DNA of 64,000 nucleotides from Methanosarcina thermophila TM-1 (GCF_000969885.1 NZ_CP009501.1:2857876-2921875), one strand, 5' to 3'. Counted from the stretch's first letter, positions 1-9,994 are shown. Notes: a model not told the origin generated them from the sequence alone. A program made the numbers and translations.

Positions 1-67
1 TGCCAGGCTTATTTTCCGCAAAAAGGGAAATCTGCTTTATAATTTTCTCTTCCATTCCAGCACCCAT
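1..67 (-). CDS. ACT-domain protein, N-terminus only (cut by window edge)
   Basis: On the minus strand an ATG at 67 opens a frame that runs off the window; a second in-frame ATG lies at 55. The 22 visible residues include QISLFAENKPG, the usual opening of small ACT-domain proteins, where an amino acid or other ligand is bound next to the ENKPG turn. An AAGGA sits just upstream of the first ATG. In methanogens an ACT protein of this kind commonly accompanies a PaaK-type CoA ligase, which lies upstream here in the same direction. Only the first fifth or so of the gene is present, so the family call rests on one motif. Confidence 0.55.
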   Translation of the reverse strand, partial: MGAGMEEKIIKQISLFAENKPG

Positions 68-358
68 GTCCTTATATTACTTGTTCTTATTTTCTCTTAC
101 TTTCTTTTTTAATCTTTTTACTGGAGTATAATATAAGTCTTTATGCGTCTTTTAAGTTTGCACGCAGTTTCCATTTTTATAATTTGCTAATTTATTTCAT
201 ATCTGGCAACTTTATCTCATACTCGGTAATTATTGCCGCAACTCTTTTTTATATCTGACGGGCTTCTATTAAAATTCTGAGATGCCTGAACCAAAAAGAA
301 AAACCTGAAGAATATTATTATCCTCCCGGTATTGTTTTCATTCAATCTCTATAAACTC

Positions 359-1663
359 TCAAATCTTTCGTTTGTCAATAACTTTCTTTGATTTTCCTTC
401 TGAACGAGGCAGCGAGCCATGTTCCACCAGCTCCACCTCAACCGCAAGATTGAGCACGTTTTTCAATGCACTTGAAATCTTCCCTTTAAGTTCCATCATG
501 TCTGACATCTTATCGCTGAAAGCCGACTCATGCATTTCAATCTGAACCTTCATTGAGTCAAGGGGACCAATCCTGTCTACAATAATCATGAAATGGTTTC
601 CGACTTCAGGAATCTTCATAAGGACCGATTCTACCTGTCCTGGGAACACATTGATTCCGCGCACGATAATCATGTCATCCGAACGCCCGCTTATGCGTGC
701 AATTCTAGGATGGGTTCTTCCGCAGGGGCAGGGCTCTGAGAACTTTCTTGTAAGATCCCTTACCCTGTAGCGGATAAGAGGCATGGCTTCTTTAGTAAGA
801 GTCGTGATCACAAGTTCTCCGGTTTCTCCGTCCGGGACAGGCTGTCCTGTCTCCGGGTCAAGGATCTCAATAAGGAATTTGTCTGCCCAGATATGAACTC
901 CGCACTGTTCCGAGCATTCGGTAAAAAGAGGACCGCTCATTTCCGAAGTTCCGTAAATATCATACGCTTTTATTCCTGACTCGGATTCTATGCGTCTCTT
1001 GAGTTCCTCGGACCAGGGCTCAGCTCCGAAAAATCCCATTCTTAATTTCGTATCGCTTCTGAGATCGATATTTAATTTTTTTGCGGTCTCTATCATATAA
1101 AGGAAGTAAGAAGGCGTGCAGGCTATAGCAGTAACGTCAAGGTCTCTCATTAATTCAAGCTGACGTTCGGTATTTCCGGAACTTGTAGGCAGGACGGTTG
1201 CACCAAGCTTTTCACTTCCGTAATGGGCGCCGAGCCCACCTGTAAAAAGCCCATACCCGTAACTTACCTGAAGAATATCATTTTCCCCCAGTCCCACAGA
1301 AGTAAATCCTCTCGCAAGGGATTCAGCCCACTCTTCAATGTCATGCTGGGTATACCCCACCACTGTCGGTTTTCCTGTTGTACCCGATGAAGCATGGAAG
1401 CGGACTAGTTCTGTGTTCGGGACGCAAAACATACCTGTTGGATAGGTGTCTCTGAGATCCTGCTTAACTGTAAAGGGTAACTTTCTAATATCATCAAGAG
1501 TCTGGATGTCCTCCGGTTTAACACCATGTTCGTCAAACCTTTTTCTATAGAAAGGAGAGCGTTCATACACATAATGTACAAGTTGTTTCAACTTTTCTTC
1601 TTGCAACTTCTTTAAATCATCTATAGGCATTGTCTCGATTTCAGGATCCCAGTATTCTGGCAT
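359..1663 (-). CDS. Phenylacetate-CoA ligase-like (PaaK family) adenylate-forming enzyme
   Basis: The 434-residue length is typical of PaaK. The family activates an aryl acid with ATP to an acyl-adenylate and transfers it to CoA. The phosphate-binding loop SSGTTGKPTVVGYT lies near residues 92-105, an aromatic/AMP region YGTSEMSG near 238, and the ligase hinge region GRSDDMIIVRGINVFP near 326-341; a C-terminal ACT-like subdomain follows. Methanogens carry several PaaK paralogues, often near an ACT protein, thought to serve aromatic acid salvage together with indolepyruvate oxidoreductase. The true substrate cannot be read from sequence. It is transcribed toward the ACT gene at the window start, with about 290 bases between them. 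Confidence 0.88.
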   Translation of the reverse strand: MPEYWDPEIETMPIDDLKKLQEEKLKQLVHYVYERSPFYRKRFDEHGVKPEDIQTLDDIRKLPFTVKQDLRDTYPTGMFCVPNTELVRFHASSGTTGKPTVVGYTQHDIEEWAESLARGFTSVGLGENDILQVSYGYGLFTGGLGAHYGSEKLGATVLPTSSGNTERQLELMRDLDVTAIACTPSYFLYMIETAKKLNIDLRSDTKLRMGFFGAEPWSEELKRRIESESGIKAYDIYGTSEMSGPLFTECSEQCGVHIWADKFLIEILDPETGQPVPDGETGELVITTLTKEAMPLIRYRVRDLTRKFSEPCPCGRTHPRIARISGRSDDMIIVRGINVFPGQVESVLMKIPEVGNHFMIIVDRIGPLDSMKVQIEMHESAFSDKMSDMMELKGKISSALKNVLNLAVEVELVEHGSLPRSEGKSKKVIDKRKI

Positions 1664-2005
1664 TCTTTCACACTCTGTATATCTTGTAATTGGGCTCTTA
1701 AGCTCATACCCAATATTTTCTTTGCTTTTCTCATATATATTTAATGTTCCTTCAAGGTCATGTTCAAGTCCATGTCCTCTCTTCTATCTTTTTCTTGCCT
1801 TCTTATTCCGGACTCTCAATATCTCAAGTGGATATATCTCCGGTAATATATATGAAGATCAAGCTGGACTGATTTGAAGATTATGCTAGATTCTATATAA
1901 ATATTAGCTGTAAAGCTGAAAAAAATTTAAGCAAACCCTGAGGTTAATCGCATAAAAAGAAAAATTTTTACCGGCAAGACTTTTATGAGTCCTGAATGAC
2001 ACAAT

Positions 2006-2143
2006 AAATTCATTCATGACATAGTAAATCCATCTATGAAATAGTAAATTCATTCATGCAGATAAATTCATTCATGCAGATAAATTCATTCACTGCAGAC
2101 AAATTCATTCATTGCAGATAAATTCATTCATTGCAGGTAAATT
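2006..2143. repeat. Tandem array of 18-20 bp units in an intergenic region
   Basis: Six or seven imperfect copies of a unit reading AAATTCATTCAT(T)GCAGAT lie between the PaaK-like gene and the DHH gene. Copies near 2046-2135 are the most regular. No open frame runs through the array and no dyad symmetry is seen, so it looks like slippage-generated sequence. The rest of the 1664-2354 gap is AT-rich and holds only this array and the 17-bp array next to the DHH stop codon. Confidence 0.8.
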
Positions 2144-2281
2144 GTAGAAATCAGAGGTTCTGATACTTTGAGGATGACCAGAAATTGGAGTTTGTTCTGG
2201 ATTACAGCATTTAAAAATATATTCTTAAATGTAATTTTCTGGAGAACGTTCTGGAGTATAATGTCTTAAATTGCTTTTAAG

Positions 2282-2349
2282 CTAAGATTCGTTTACTTCT
2301 AAGATTCGTTTACTTCTAAGATTCGTTTACTTCTAAGATTCGTTTACTT
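2282..2349. repeat. 17-bp tandem repeat, four copies, just 3' of the DHH gene
   Basis: Four head-to-tail copies of CTAAGATTCGTTTACTT start at 2282, 2299, 2316 and 2333. They end five bases before the stop codon of the minus-strand DHH gene, so they would form its 3' untranslated region. A second, unrelated 17-bp array abuts another stop codon at 43532. Confidence 0.9.
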
Positions 2350-2354
2350 AAAAG

Positions 2355-3362
2355 TCACTCATCTTCGAACTCGTCGAGTTCATCCTCACAAGATATTTCT
2401 CTTGCCTTTACTCCAAATGAGGCTTCAAGAATTTTCTTTGTTCTTTCCCTGCACTTATTCAGCACTTCTTTCATGTCTGCAATAACGTCAATTCCGGCAG
2501 CTCCTGAATGTCCGCCGCCTGTGCCGTTGTATTCGTTACTTATATCTTCCATTAGCTGGCCAAGGTTAACTCCGGCGTTTACAGCATCACGCTTCGCTCT
2601 TGCGCTCACTCTGACATTCTCACCTTTGGCTGTGCCAACGAAAGCAATATCTGCTCCGATATTAATTAGCATGGAAGATGCAGAACCCCCAAAAGAGCTG
2701 ACATGGGAGGTTGCTATAATCATATCCTGTACTCTATCGAGCTCGACGCGGCTGGCGGCTTTCAGGATAGCTATCCGCATGGAGATATCCTGTGGAGTTG
2801 CAGCCATAAGGTCAAGCACCTCCCCATACTCGACGCCGCTGTCCTCAATAATTTTTGCCACTGTCCGGAATGTGTCTGCAGATGCATGTTTGAAGTGACC
2901 AGTATCAGTAACTATTCCTGTAAGCATCCCGATCCCCACACGCCGGTTAATCGGGGCTCCCATTGCTTTTAAGATATTGTAAACTATTTCTACGGTAGAT
3001 GTACTGTTCCTGTGCAGGTAAAACTCGGCATTTTCTGTTAGAGCTGTGGTTGTGTGGTGATCAATTACGCAATATTTTGTAAGCTCCAGGTCGTTCAATT
3101 GCGCTTTTGTCGAAGTATCAACCACAACGACAAAACCGTAATCAGCAGGATTGGGTTTATCCACAACTTCAATCCCGAGTCTATCTATAAGCACAGAAGC
3201 TACGCGGTTGCATCCATCTACAAGTCCGATAGTACCTCCGATAGCTTCTGAAAGGGCAAAAGCGCTGCTAATCGCATCCGGATCTGCGTTCCGGTGGCAC
3301 AGATACAAAATGTTTTGATAGTCAAGGAGCCGGTTGAAAAACTCCGCTTCATCAACTTCCAT
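2355..3362 (-). CDS. DHH-family phosphoesterase (NrnA/RecJ-like)
   Basis: The 335-residue protein has the order expected for DHH-DHHA1 phosphoesterases: HRNADPDAISSA near residues 23-34, a VDTS metal site near 81, the diagnostic DHH at 101-103, and the DHHA1 substrate loop GGGHSGAAG near 278. Members hydrolyse short oligoribonucleotides, pAp or cyclic dinucleotides with Mn2+. It lies directly downstream of prefoldin beta, an arrangement seen in other Euryarchaeota. The tail is strongly acidic. The ATG at 3362 has little Shine-Dalgarno signal, but the next upstream in-frame codons reach a stop quickly. Confidence 0.88.
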   Translation of the reverse strand: MEVDEAEFFNRLLDYQNILYLCHRNADPDAISSAFALSEAIGGTIGLVDGCNRVASVLIDRLGIEVVDKPNPADYGFVVVVDTSTKAQLNDLELTKYCVIDHHTTTALTENAEFYLHRNSTSTVEIVYNILKAMGAPINRRVGIGMLTGIVTDTGHFKHASADTFRTVAKIIEDSGVEYGEVLDLMAATPQDISMRIAILKAASRVELDRVQDMIIATSHVSSFGGSASSMLINIGADIAFVGTAKGENVRVSARAKRDAVNAGVNLGQLMEDISNEYNGTGGGHSGAAGIDVIADMKEVLNKCRERTKKILEASFGVKAREISCEDELDEFEDE

Positions 3363-3492
3363 TGTCCACTCTGGCTATCGTTTTTATAGGCATTGATCTC
3401 CCTGGATTCAAGAACTTTGGGATTCCGTTGATTTCTATCTGAGTTAACAAAGCATTTTATTTCCTGTTCCATATGCGGGAACGAAAAATAAA

Positions 3493-3849
3493 TTATTGTG
3501 CTCTTTTGGCACCCAATGCCTGCTGGACTTGCTCCTGAAGCTGTTTAAAGCGGGTTGTGAGCCTTTCTTCCTGCCTAGAGATGGACTGAAGCCTGAGTGA
3601 AAGCGTCTCTTCCCTGTCTTTCAGCTTTGTAATAGACTCCCCTTTGCTCGTTCTTATTACCAGCTCTCCCACATTACGATAGACTATCGCATCGTCAGTG
3701 AGCCTTTCTAGCTCCTCAAGAGCCATCTTGGCTTCTTTCTGCATAGCCTCAATCTGTGATTTTTGCATTGCTAGAGCCTGGATCTGCTGCTGGATCTGCT
3801 GAAGCTGTGCAATCTGGTTCTGAACTTGAGGGGGTAATTCTGTACTCAT
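3493..3849 (-). CDS. pfdB: Prefoldin subunit beta
   Basis: A 118-residue all-helical protein with two long coiled-coil arms and a short central beta hairpin (VYRNVGELVIRT, about residues 56-67) matches archaeal prefoldin beta. Four beta subunits join two alpha subunits to form a jellyfish-shaped chaperone that passes unfolded proteins to the thermosome. The heptad-rich start with many Gln and the Arg/Lys/Gln tail are typical. A GGTGA box precedes the ATG. The DHH gene follows 130 bases downstream in the same direction. Confidence 0.95.
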   Translation of the reverse strand: MSTELPPQVQNQIAQLQQIQQQIQALAMQKSQIEAMQKEAKMALEELERLTDDAIVYRNVGELVIRTSKGESITKLKDREETLSLRLQSISRQEERLTTRFKQLQEQVQQALGAKRAQ

Positions 3850-4435
3850 ATTATATTCACCTGAGTCCTCAATAAACCTGAAGGGATTTTAATGTTTCTG
3901 TCCTTGCAGTTTCTGAAAAATCCCCTTTCGTCACCTGAAATTAATCTGGAGCCTCAATTGCTAATAACTAAACAACAGGTTAACCTTCGGACCGTATAAT
4001 TATTTTTATATAGAAGATATTAATTTTAATCCGAGAATTTAATAAAAACTGCCCGGGAGAGAGTAATTATAAAATTCTCTGTAAATATATATTATAAAAT
4101 TCTCTGTGATATTATAAAAATTCTCTTTAGAATTGTAATTCTCTGTAAATATGTATTATAATAACATTTACGAAATTCATTTAGCCAAAAAATACCTAAA
4201 AAAATTATTTAATAAAAGTGATTTATCAAAAAAGCGGTTTAATAAAAAATATTGTTTAATAAAAATCATTTGACAAAAAAATCATTTGACAAAAAAATCA
4301 TCATAATAACTTATTTAACAGAAATTTATTAACAAAGGATGATCATGGGTAATTATAATATTTCCATTAAATTCAATTAACTCATTAAGGTTGATTTGAG
4401 CTTTAAAATGGCTGATATACAGGAGATATTAGATA
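3850..4435. other. Divergent intergenic region, AT-rich with short repeats
   Basis: This gap separates pfdB (minus) from the M42 peptidase (plus). It contains several copies of ATAAAATTCTCTGT around 4068-4150 and of AAAAATCATTTGAC around 4260-4300. No gene or convincing RNA fold is visible. Both promoters must lie here, but the very high AT content makes a single TATA box hard to choose. Confidence 0.6.
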
Positions 4436-5509
4436 ATGGAAGAAGATGAAAATTTTAGAGATATAAAATCCCTGCTTGAGAAGTTCACAAACGCTCATGG
4501 AATCTCTGGTTTTGAGCATGATATCAGGGAACTCCTCAAAAAGGAACTTGAGCCCTATGTTGACAATATACGAAAAGACTGCATGGGAAACCTTATAGCT
4601 GTCAAAAATGGAAAAGGTCCCTCTATAATGCTAGCTGCCCATATGGACGAAATCGGGCTCATGGTCAGATATATTGATGATAACGGCTTTCTCAGATTTA
4701 TCGGGATTGGGGGATGGTTTGACCAGACTCTTCTTAACCAGAGGGTTATGGTTCACGGGAAAAAGGGTTCGATTCCCGGAGTTATCGGCTCCAAACCTCC
4801 TCATGTAATGAAAGATGAAGACAGGAAAAAGCCTATTAAGCTTGATGATATGTTCATCGATATCGGGGCAAAAAACAGAGAGGATGCTGAAAATCTTGGA
4901 ATCGAGATTGGCACAACAGCCTCAATCGATCGGGATTTTGTATCCCTGGCAAACGGAAAGGTAACTTCCAAAGCTTTTGACGATCGTGCAGGTCTCGCGA
5001 TCCTTGTTGAAGTTATGAAGCGGCTTTCCAAACATAAAATTGAAGCGAATGTCTATGCCGTAGGTACTGTTCAGGAAGAAGTGGGGTTAAAGGGTGCAAA
5101 AACCTGCGCTTTTGGAGTTTGTCCGTCTATCGCACTTGCCCTTGATACAACTATTCCTGGAGACCATCCCGGAATTACTAAAACCGATTCTTCACTTGAA
5201 CTCGGGAAAGGTCCTGTAATTACCGTAGCCGACGCGTCCGGAAGAGGTCTTTTAGTTCATCCACAGATACTTAAGTGGCTTAGAGAAACTGCTGCTGAAA
5301 ATAATATTCCCTATCAGCTTGGAGTCGGATCAGGAGGTACGACCGATGCAACCTCAATACACCTCACAAAGGAAGGTATCCCAACAGGCACGGTCAGCAT
5401 AGCCACCCGATACATCCATTCTCCTGTTGAAGTTCTGGATATGGCAGATGTTGAAGCATGTGTTTCTCTGATAGTAAAAGCAATTGAAAACGTAGGCAAG
5501 TATTTCTAA
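4436..5509 (+). CDS. M42-family aminopeptidase (TET/endoglucanase-M type)
   Basis: The 357-residue protein is a di-metal peptidase that trims N-terminal residues from peptides, usually as a dodecameric tetrahedral complex in the cytoplasm. Visible metal and catalytic residues are AAHMDEIG (His69, Asp71), FDDRAG (Asp182), QEEVGLKG (Glu214-Glu215), ALDTT (Asp237) and the late HSPVE histidine near residue 328. The insertion between residues about 90 and 170 is the PDZ-like lid of the family. The ATG at 4436 follows GGAG by about ten bases. Which residue is cleaved (Glu, Leu, Lys) cannot be decided from sequence. Confidence 0.92.
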   Translation: MEEDENFRDIKSLLEKFTNAHGISGFEHDIRELLKKELEPYVDNIRKDCMGNLIAVKNGKGPSIMLAAHMDEIGLMVRYIDDNGFLRFIGIGGWFDQTLLNQRVMVHGKKGSIPGVIGSKPPHVMKDEDRKKPIKLDDMFIDIGAKNREDAENLGIEIGTTASIDRDFVSLANGKVTSKAFDDRAGLAILVEVMKRLSKHKIEANVYAVGTVQEEVGLKGAKTCAFGVCPSIALALDTTIPGDHPGITKTDSSLELGKGPVITVADASGRGLLVHPQILKWLRETAAENNIPYQLGVGSGGTTDATSIHLTKEGIPTGTVSIATRYIHSPVEVLDMADVEACVSLIVKAIENVGKYF

Positions 5510-5881
5510 GCTTTTTCTTTCAAATTTTTCTCTTATTTTTCTATTTTTTTCTTTTATTCTAAATCTTTCTGAGTAATAATGAAAAAGGGAATACGTATTA
5601 GATAGACGATTTTTCTTCTTTTTTCAGGTTTAGTGTATTGTTAACTGGAAACTAAAAATACTATGGTCTGCTATTAAAGAAGAGTTTTCAGAGAGCTACG
5701 GCAAAAACTTGGGGATCTTCCTGAGGAAGCCGTGTTCCTGAGAATAAAATATATGTATTTGTATAATAAATAAAAACTGCAAAATAGGACATAATATTAT
5801 AATATAATAAGTATATTATGCGAATATTATTTGCAGTATTGTTGACAAATCTATATTAATAAAACAAAGACTGAGGGGATT
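5510..5881. promoter_or_regulatory. Intergenic region carrying the cimA promoter and leader
   Basis: The stretch is AT-rich with runs such as AATATTATAATATAATAAG near 5790-5812 that could hold a TATA box. GAGGGG at 5873-5878 is the Shine-Dalgarno for cimA. A T-rich tract right after the M42 stop (5514-5560) is a plausible terminator. No other gene is visible. Confidence 0.45.
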
Positions 5882-7369
5882 ATATTATTCGAAAACATCC
5901 GCTTTCTGGACACTACTTTGAGAGATGGTGAACAAACACCTGGCGTTGCGCTGACGAAGGACAAAAAGCTCTTAATTGCCCGGGCTCTTGACGAAATGGG
6001 AGTCTCGATAATTGAAGCCGGTTCTGCAATCACTTCCGAAGGTGAAAGAGACTCCATCAAGGCTGTTGCAAACGCAGGGCTTAATGCTGAAATTTGCAGC
6101 TACTGCAGGATTGTAAAGTCCGATGTTGATCGTGCTCTTGAGTGCGATGTTGACTCTATCCATCTTGTAGCACCTGTTTCAGACCTTCATATAAAGACAA
6201 AAATCAAAAAGGACCGGGATGCAGTACGGCAGATCGCAGCTGAAGTAACGGAATATGCCAAGGATCACGGCCTGATAGTGGAACTGAGCGGAGAAGATGC
6301 TTCGCGTGCAGATCCCGAGTTTCTAAAGGCTATTTATGCCGACGGAGTAGATGCAGGTGCTGACAGATTATGCTTCTGCGATACTGTAGGTCTTCTGGTA
6401 CCTGAAAGGACGACTGAGATTTTCCGGGATCTATCTTCGTCCCTGAAAGCCCCTATCAGTGTTCACTGCCACAACGATTTCGGGTTAGCGACTGCAAACA
6501 CGATTGCTGCGCTTGCGGCGGGGGCAAAACAAGCCCATGTAACTATAAACGGGTTAGGGGAAAGAGCTGGGAATGCATCTCTAGAAGAAGTAATAATGAG
6601 CCTGGAATGGCTCTATAAGTATGATACCGGCATCAAACACGAGCTGATCTACAGGACTTCAAGGATTGTAAGCCGGCTTACAGGTATTCCAGTGTCACCC
6701 AATAAGGCTCTTGTAGGTGGGAACGCATTTACTCACGAAGCAGGTATCCACGTTCACGGTCTTCTGGCTGATAAGGCAACCTATGAGCCTATGAGTCCCG
6801 AATATATCGGAAGGCAGCGCCAGATCGTGTTAGGAAAACATGCAGGGCGGAGTTCGATTAACCTTGCCTTAAAGGAAATGGGGCTTGAGGCTGATGATGC
6901 CCAGACCGAGGAGATTTTCAACAGGGTTAAGCAGATGGGCGACCAGGGAAAATACGTAACCGATGCAGATCTGCAGGCTATCGCGGAAACCGTACTCGAT
7001 ATTTATAAAGAACCTCTCGTAAAACTGGAAGAGTTTACCATTGTATCAGGAAACCGGGTGACTCCAACGGCATCTGTAAAGCTCAATGTAAAAGACAAAC
7101 CGATAGTACAGGCAGGGATCGGTAATGGGCCTGTAGACGCCGTGATCAACGCTATCAGGGGAGCGGTGAGTTCCTGTGCAGAAGATATCATTCTCGAAGA
7201 GTATCATGTTGACGCAATTACTGGCGGAACCGATGCCCTTGTTGAAGTTAGGGTAAAACTTTCCAAGGACGGAAAAGTAATTACCGCAAGCGGTGCAAGA
7301 ACTGATATTATCATGGCTTCCGTAGAAGCTGTAATGAACGGTATGAATCGCCTTATACGGGTCGAATGA
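5882..7369 (+). CDS. cimA: (R)-citramalate synthase / 2-isopropylmalate synthase family; non-canonical start
   Basis: HMGL-like TIM-barrel enzyme that condenses acetyl-CoA with a 2-oxo acid, followed by the LeuA regulatory domain. Motifs are DTTLRDGEQTPGV at the N-terminus, SAITSEGER, VHCHNDFG (metal site), GLGERAGNASLEE and HEAGIHVHG. The barrel reads closer to Methanocaldococcus CimA (pyruvate to citramalate, for isoleucine) than to LeuA, from memory only. It leads the ilvB-ilvN-ilvC block. The conserved N-terminus extends upstream of the first TTG (5918), which would delete half of DTTLRDGEQ. Between the in-frame stop at 5843 and that motif there is no ATG, GTG or TTG. GAGGGG at 5873-5878 points to ATA 5882, TTA 5885 or ATT 5879; the start given here is the ATA. 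Confidence 0.85.
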   Translation: MLFENIRFLDTTLRDGEQTPGVALTKDKKLLIARALDEMGVSIIEAGSAITSEGERDSIKAVANAGLNAEICSYCRIVKSDVDRALECDVDSIHLVAPVSDLHIKTKIKKDRDAVRQIAAEVTEYAKDHGLIVELSGEDASRADPEFLKAIYADGVDAGADRLCFCDTVGLLVPERTTEIFRDLSSSLKAPISVHCHNDFGLATANTIAALAAGAKQAHVTINGLGERAGNASLEEVIMSLEWLYKYDTGIKHELIYRTSRIVSRLTGIPVSPNKALVGGNAFTHEAGIHVHGLLADKATYEPMSPEYIGRQRQIVLGKHAGRSSINLALKEMGLEADDAQTEEIFNRVKQMGDQGKYVTDADLQAIAETVLDIYKEPLVKLEEFTIVSGNRVTPTASVKLNVKDKPIVQAGIGNGPVDAVINAIRGAVSSCAEDIILEEYHVDAITGGTDALVEVRVKLSKDGKVITASGARTDIIMASVEAVMNGMNRLIRVE

Positions 7370-7401
7370 CTCCAGAAAAATGAGCTTTAAGAATTTCCCA
7401 G

Positions 7402-7425
7402 GAGGACTCTTATGTCCTCTCTCTT
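7402..7425 (+). terminator. Hairpin plus T-rich tract after cimA
   Basis: GAGGAC at 7402-7407 pairs with GTCCTC at 7414-7419 across a six-base loop, followed by TCTCTTTTTCC. It lies 33 bases after the cimA stop codon and fits a transcription terminator or attenuator between cimA and ilvB. Farther on, CCATATATAAC near 7491-7501 is a TATA-like box about 150 bases before ilvB, so ilvB probably has its own promoter. Confidence 0.5.
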
Positions 7426-7647
7426 TTTCCTGCTGTAGAAATTTTAAAATAGCATACCGCTGGCATTTCTGGAGTCAGGAGAAACCTTTATCCATATATA
7501 ACATGATCGATAATGATGTATTTGGAAAATTCATAACGAAAGCATATCAGAGATAAGTATTTCTGATAGATGCACCCTTACTGGAAACGGACTCAAGATG
7601 AGCATCCAGTTAATCTACGTTTCAACTAGAGAAATAGGAGTTAAATT

Positions 7648-9411
7648 ATGACAACCGGGTCAACAGAAAAAGTTAATGGCGCAAGGGCTCTGATAAAGTG
7701 CCTGGAAAAAGAAGGGGTTGACACCATCTTTGGATATCCAGGGGGGCAGATCATTCCCTTCTATAACGAACTTTACGATTCAGATCTGCGCCATATACTT
7801 GTGCGTCATGAACAGGCAGCAGCTCATGCTGCGGACGGGTACGCCCGTGCTACTGGAAAGACCGGGGTCTGTGTTTCTACTTCAGGTCCCGGAGCAACTA
7901 ACCTGGTAACAGGCATTGCTACCGCATACATGGACTCAATACCTATTGTAGCCTTAACAGGTCAGGTTCCTACTTTCCTGATAGGTAACGATGCTTTCCA
8001 GGAAGCTGATATTACGGGAATTACCCAGCCCATTACCAAGCACAACTACCTCGTACAGGATGCAAAAGAACTCCCAAGAATTGTAAAAGAAGCTTTCCAT
8101 ATTGCTTCTACCGGAAGGCCTGGCCCGGTATTAATTGACCTTCCAAAGGACGTACAGAATGCAGAGATTGAATTCTACTATCCTGATAAGGTAGAACTTA
8201 GAGGATATAAACCGACTTACAAAGGCAATATCCAGCAGATCAAACGAGCCGCCGAAGAAATAGCAAACTCCAGTATGCCTATAATTTACGCAGGCGGCGG
8301 AGTGATAAGTTCTAATGCCAGCCCCGAGCTTATAGAACTTGCCGAGACAATCTGTGCTCCGGTTACCACCACTCTTATGGGAATTGGATCGATTCCGACA
8401 GAACATCCTCTGTACATCGGGATGCTCGGAATGCACGGGAGCAAATATGCAAACTATGCTGTCCAGGAATCCGATCTAATTATTGCTGTGGGCGCCAGGT
8501 TCGATGATCGTGTGACAGGGAAACTCGAGTCTTTTGCTCCCAATGCCAGGATTATTCATATTGATGTTGACCCTGCAGAGGTCTCCAAGAATGTAAAGGT
8601 TCATGTTCCAATTGTTGGAGATGCAAAGCAGATACTGAAATCTCTGAATAAATATGTTAAGCGTTGCAATTCCGAGGCATGGCTTGAAAAAATAGAACAC
8701 TGGAAAAAAGAGTATCCTTTCACCTATAAACAGATGTCACCTGATGTTATAATGCCTCAGTTTGTTGTCGAGCAAATTTCAGAGGCATGTGGGGACGCAA
8801 TTATAGTTACCGAAGTCGGGCAACATCAGATGTGGGCTGCCCAGTACTTTAAGTTTAAAAAGCCCCGCACTTTCATCTCTTCAGGCGGTCTTGGCACAAT
8901 GGGCTACGGTTTCCCTGCAGCTATAGGCGCAAAGATCGGGAAGCCAGATAAAACCGTTATCAATATTGCAGGCGATGGATCTTTCCAGATGAATTCTCAA
9001 GAGCTTGCAACTGCAGTCCAGAACGACGTTCCGGTTGTTTCAGTGATCCTGAACAACGGTTATCTGGGTATGGTCAGGCAGTGGCAGGAACTGTTCTATG
9101 ACAGGCGATATTCTCACACCTTTATCAAGGGCAGTGTAGATTTCGTGAAGCTTGCTGATGCCTACGGAGCTCTGGGTCTGCGCGCTGAAAGGCCGTCTGA
9201 AGTCAGACCTGCAATTGAAGAAGCTGTCAATTCGGGCAGGCCTGCTGTTGTTGAAGTCATTGTTGCGTGCGAGGCAAATGTTTATCCTATGGTGCCGGCA
9301 GGCGCTGCAATCAACGAGATAATTGATCCAGAAGAGCATGCAGACACTTCATGTGCCATGCCTGACCTGCGCACTACAACTGATAGGATTCTTGACCTGG
9401 AGGAACACTGA
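7648..9411 (+). CDS. ilvB: Acetolactate synthase, catalytic (large) subunit
   Basis: The 587-residue ThDP enzyme joins two pyruvates to acetolactate (valine, leucine) or pyruvate plus 2-oxobutyrate to acetohydroxybutyrate (isoleucine). Domain order is complete: N-terminal Pyr domain with the catalytic Glu in [16 protein letters not shown], central FAD/NAD-like domain with [11 protein letters not shown], and C-terminal PP domain with the Mg-ThDP motif [20 protein letters not shown] lies eight bases before the ATG. The stop overlaps the start of ilvN (TGATG at 9409-9413), so the two subunits are translationally coupled. Confidence 0.97.
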   Translation: MTTGSTEKVNGARALIKCLEKEGVDTIFGYPGGQIIPFYNELYDSDLRHILVRHEQAAAHAADGYARATGKTGVCVSTSGPGATNLVTGIATAYMDSIPIVALTGQVPTFLIGNDAFQEADITGITQPITKHNYLVQDAKELPRIVKEAFHIASTGRPGPVLIDLPKDVQNAEIEFYYPDKVELRGYKPTYKGNIQQIKRAAEEIANSSMPIIYAGGGVISSNASPELIELAETICAPVTTTLMGIGSIPTEHPLYIGMLGMHGSKYANYAVQESDLIIAVGARFDDRVTGKLESFAPNARIIHIDVDPAEVSKNVKVHVPIVGDAKQILKSLNKYVKRCNSEAWLEKIEHWKKEYPFTYKQMSPDVIMPQFVVEQISEACGDAIIVTEVGQHQMWAAQYFKFKKPRTFISSGGLGTMGYGFPAAIGAKIGKPDKTVINIAGDGSFQMNSQELATAVQNDVPVVSVILNNGYLGMVRQWQELFYDRRYSHTFIKGSVDFVKLADAYGALGLRAERPSEVRPAIEEAVNSGRPAVVEVIVACEANVYPMVPAGAAINEIIDPEEHADTSCAMPDLRTTTDRILDLEEH

Positions 9412-9896
9412 TGAAACACACACTTGCAGTCCTTGTTGAAAATAAGTCTGGAGTCCTCTCTAGAGTGGCTTCGCTTTTCTCAAGGCGTGGATTCAACATA
9501 GACAGCTTGGCTGTAGGAGTTACCGAGGATCCGAGTATCTCTAGGATGACTATTGTGGTCCAGGGAGACGATCATGTGCTCGAACAGGTAACAAAACAGC
9601 TTAACAAGCTCGTGGATGTTATCAAGGTCTCGGATATTGGGGGCGATGATTCCGTAGAAAGAGAACTCGCCCTGATTAAGGTAGCTGCAGATGTAAACAC
9701 ACGAGCCGAGATAATTCAGATTGCTAATATTTTCAGGGCAAGGATAGTGGATGTGGCTTCAAAATCCATGACTATCGAGGTAACCGGGGATGATGCCAAA
9801 ATCGAGGCAATCCAGAAACTTCTCAGGCAATTCGGGATTAAGGAAATGGTTCGGACAGGCAAGATTGCCCTGGTTCGCGGTCCAAAGAAGGTTTAA
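9411..9896 (+). CDS. ilvN: Acetolactate synthase, regulatory (small) subunit
   Basis: A 161-residue protein with an N-terminal ACT domain ([20 protein letters not shown], then [12 protein letters not shown]) and the C-terminal AHAS small-subunit domain. It activates the large subunit and carries the valine feedback site. Its ATG shares one base with the ilvB stop, so expression is coupled. The length matches the archaeal/bacterial IlvH/IlvN class. The product is cytoplasmic and binds IlvB. Confidence 0.96.
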   Translation: MKHTLAVLVENKSGVLSRVASLFSRRGFNIDSLAVGVTEDPSISRMTIVVQGDDHVLEQVTKQLNKLVDVIKVSDIGGDDSVERELALIKVAADVNTRAEIIQIANIFRARIVDVASKSMTIEVTGDDAKIEAIQKLLRQFGIKEMVRTGKIALVRGPKKV

Positions 9897-9994
9897 ATAT
9901 AAAGGGCAGGTAAAGAAAGGTAGCTGCTTAATTATTTTTCACAGATTGGGGCAGCCGGAGACGATTTAAAACCCCTAATGGTTCCCTCAAAGGG

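Noticed and set aside
2006..2143. CRISPR-like array
   Set aside because: Units are directly adjacent and 18-20 bp with no unique spacers; a simple tandem repeat. No cas genes are present anywhere in the window.
3218..3472. 84-codon minus-strand frame between prefoldin and the DHH gene
   Set aside because: Most of it overlaps the DHH gene out of frame, and its composition does not resemble a protein family.
5918..5920. TTG as start codon of cimA
   Set aside because: It would delete part of the conserved DTTLRDGEQ active-site motif and has no ribosome site at suitable spacing.
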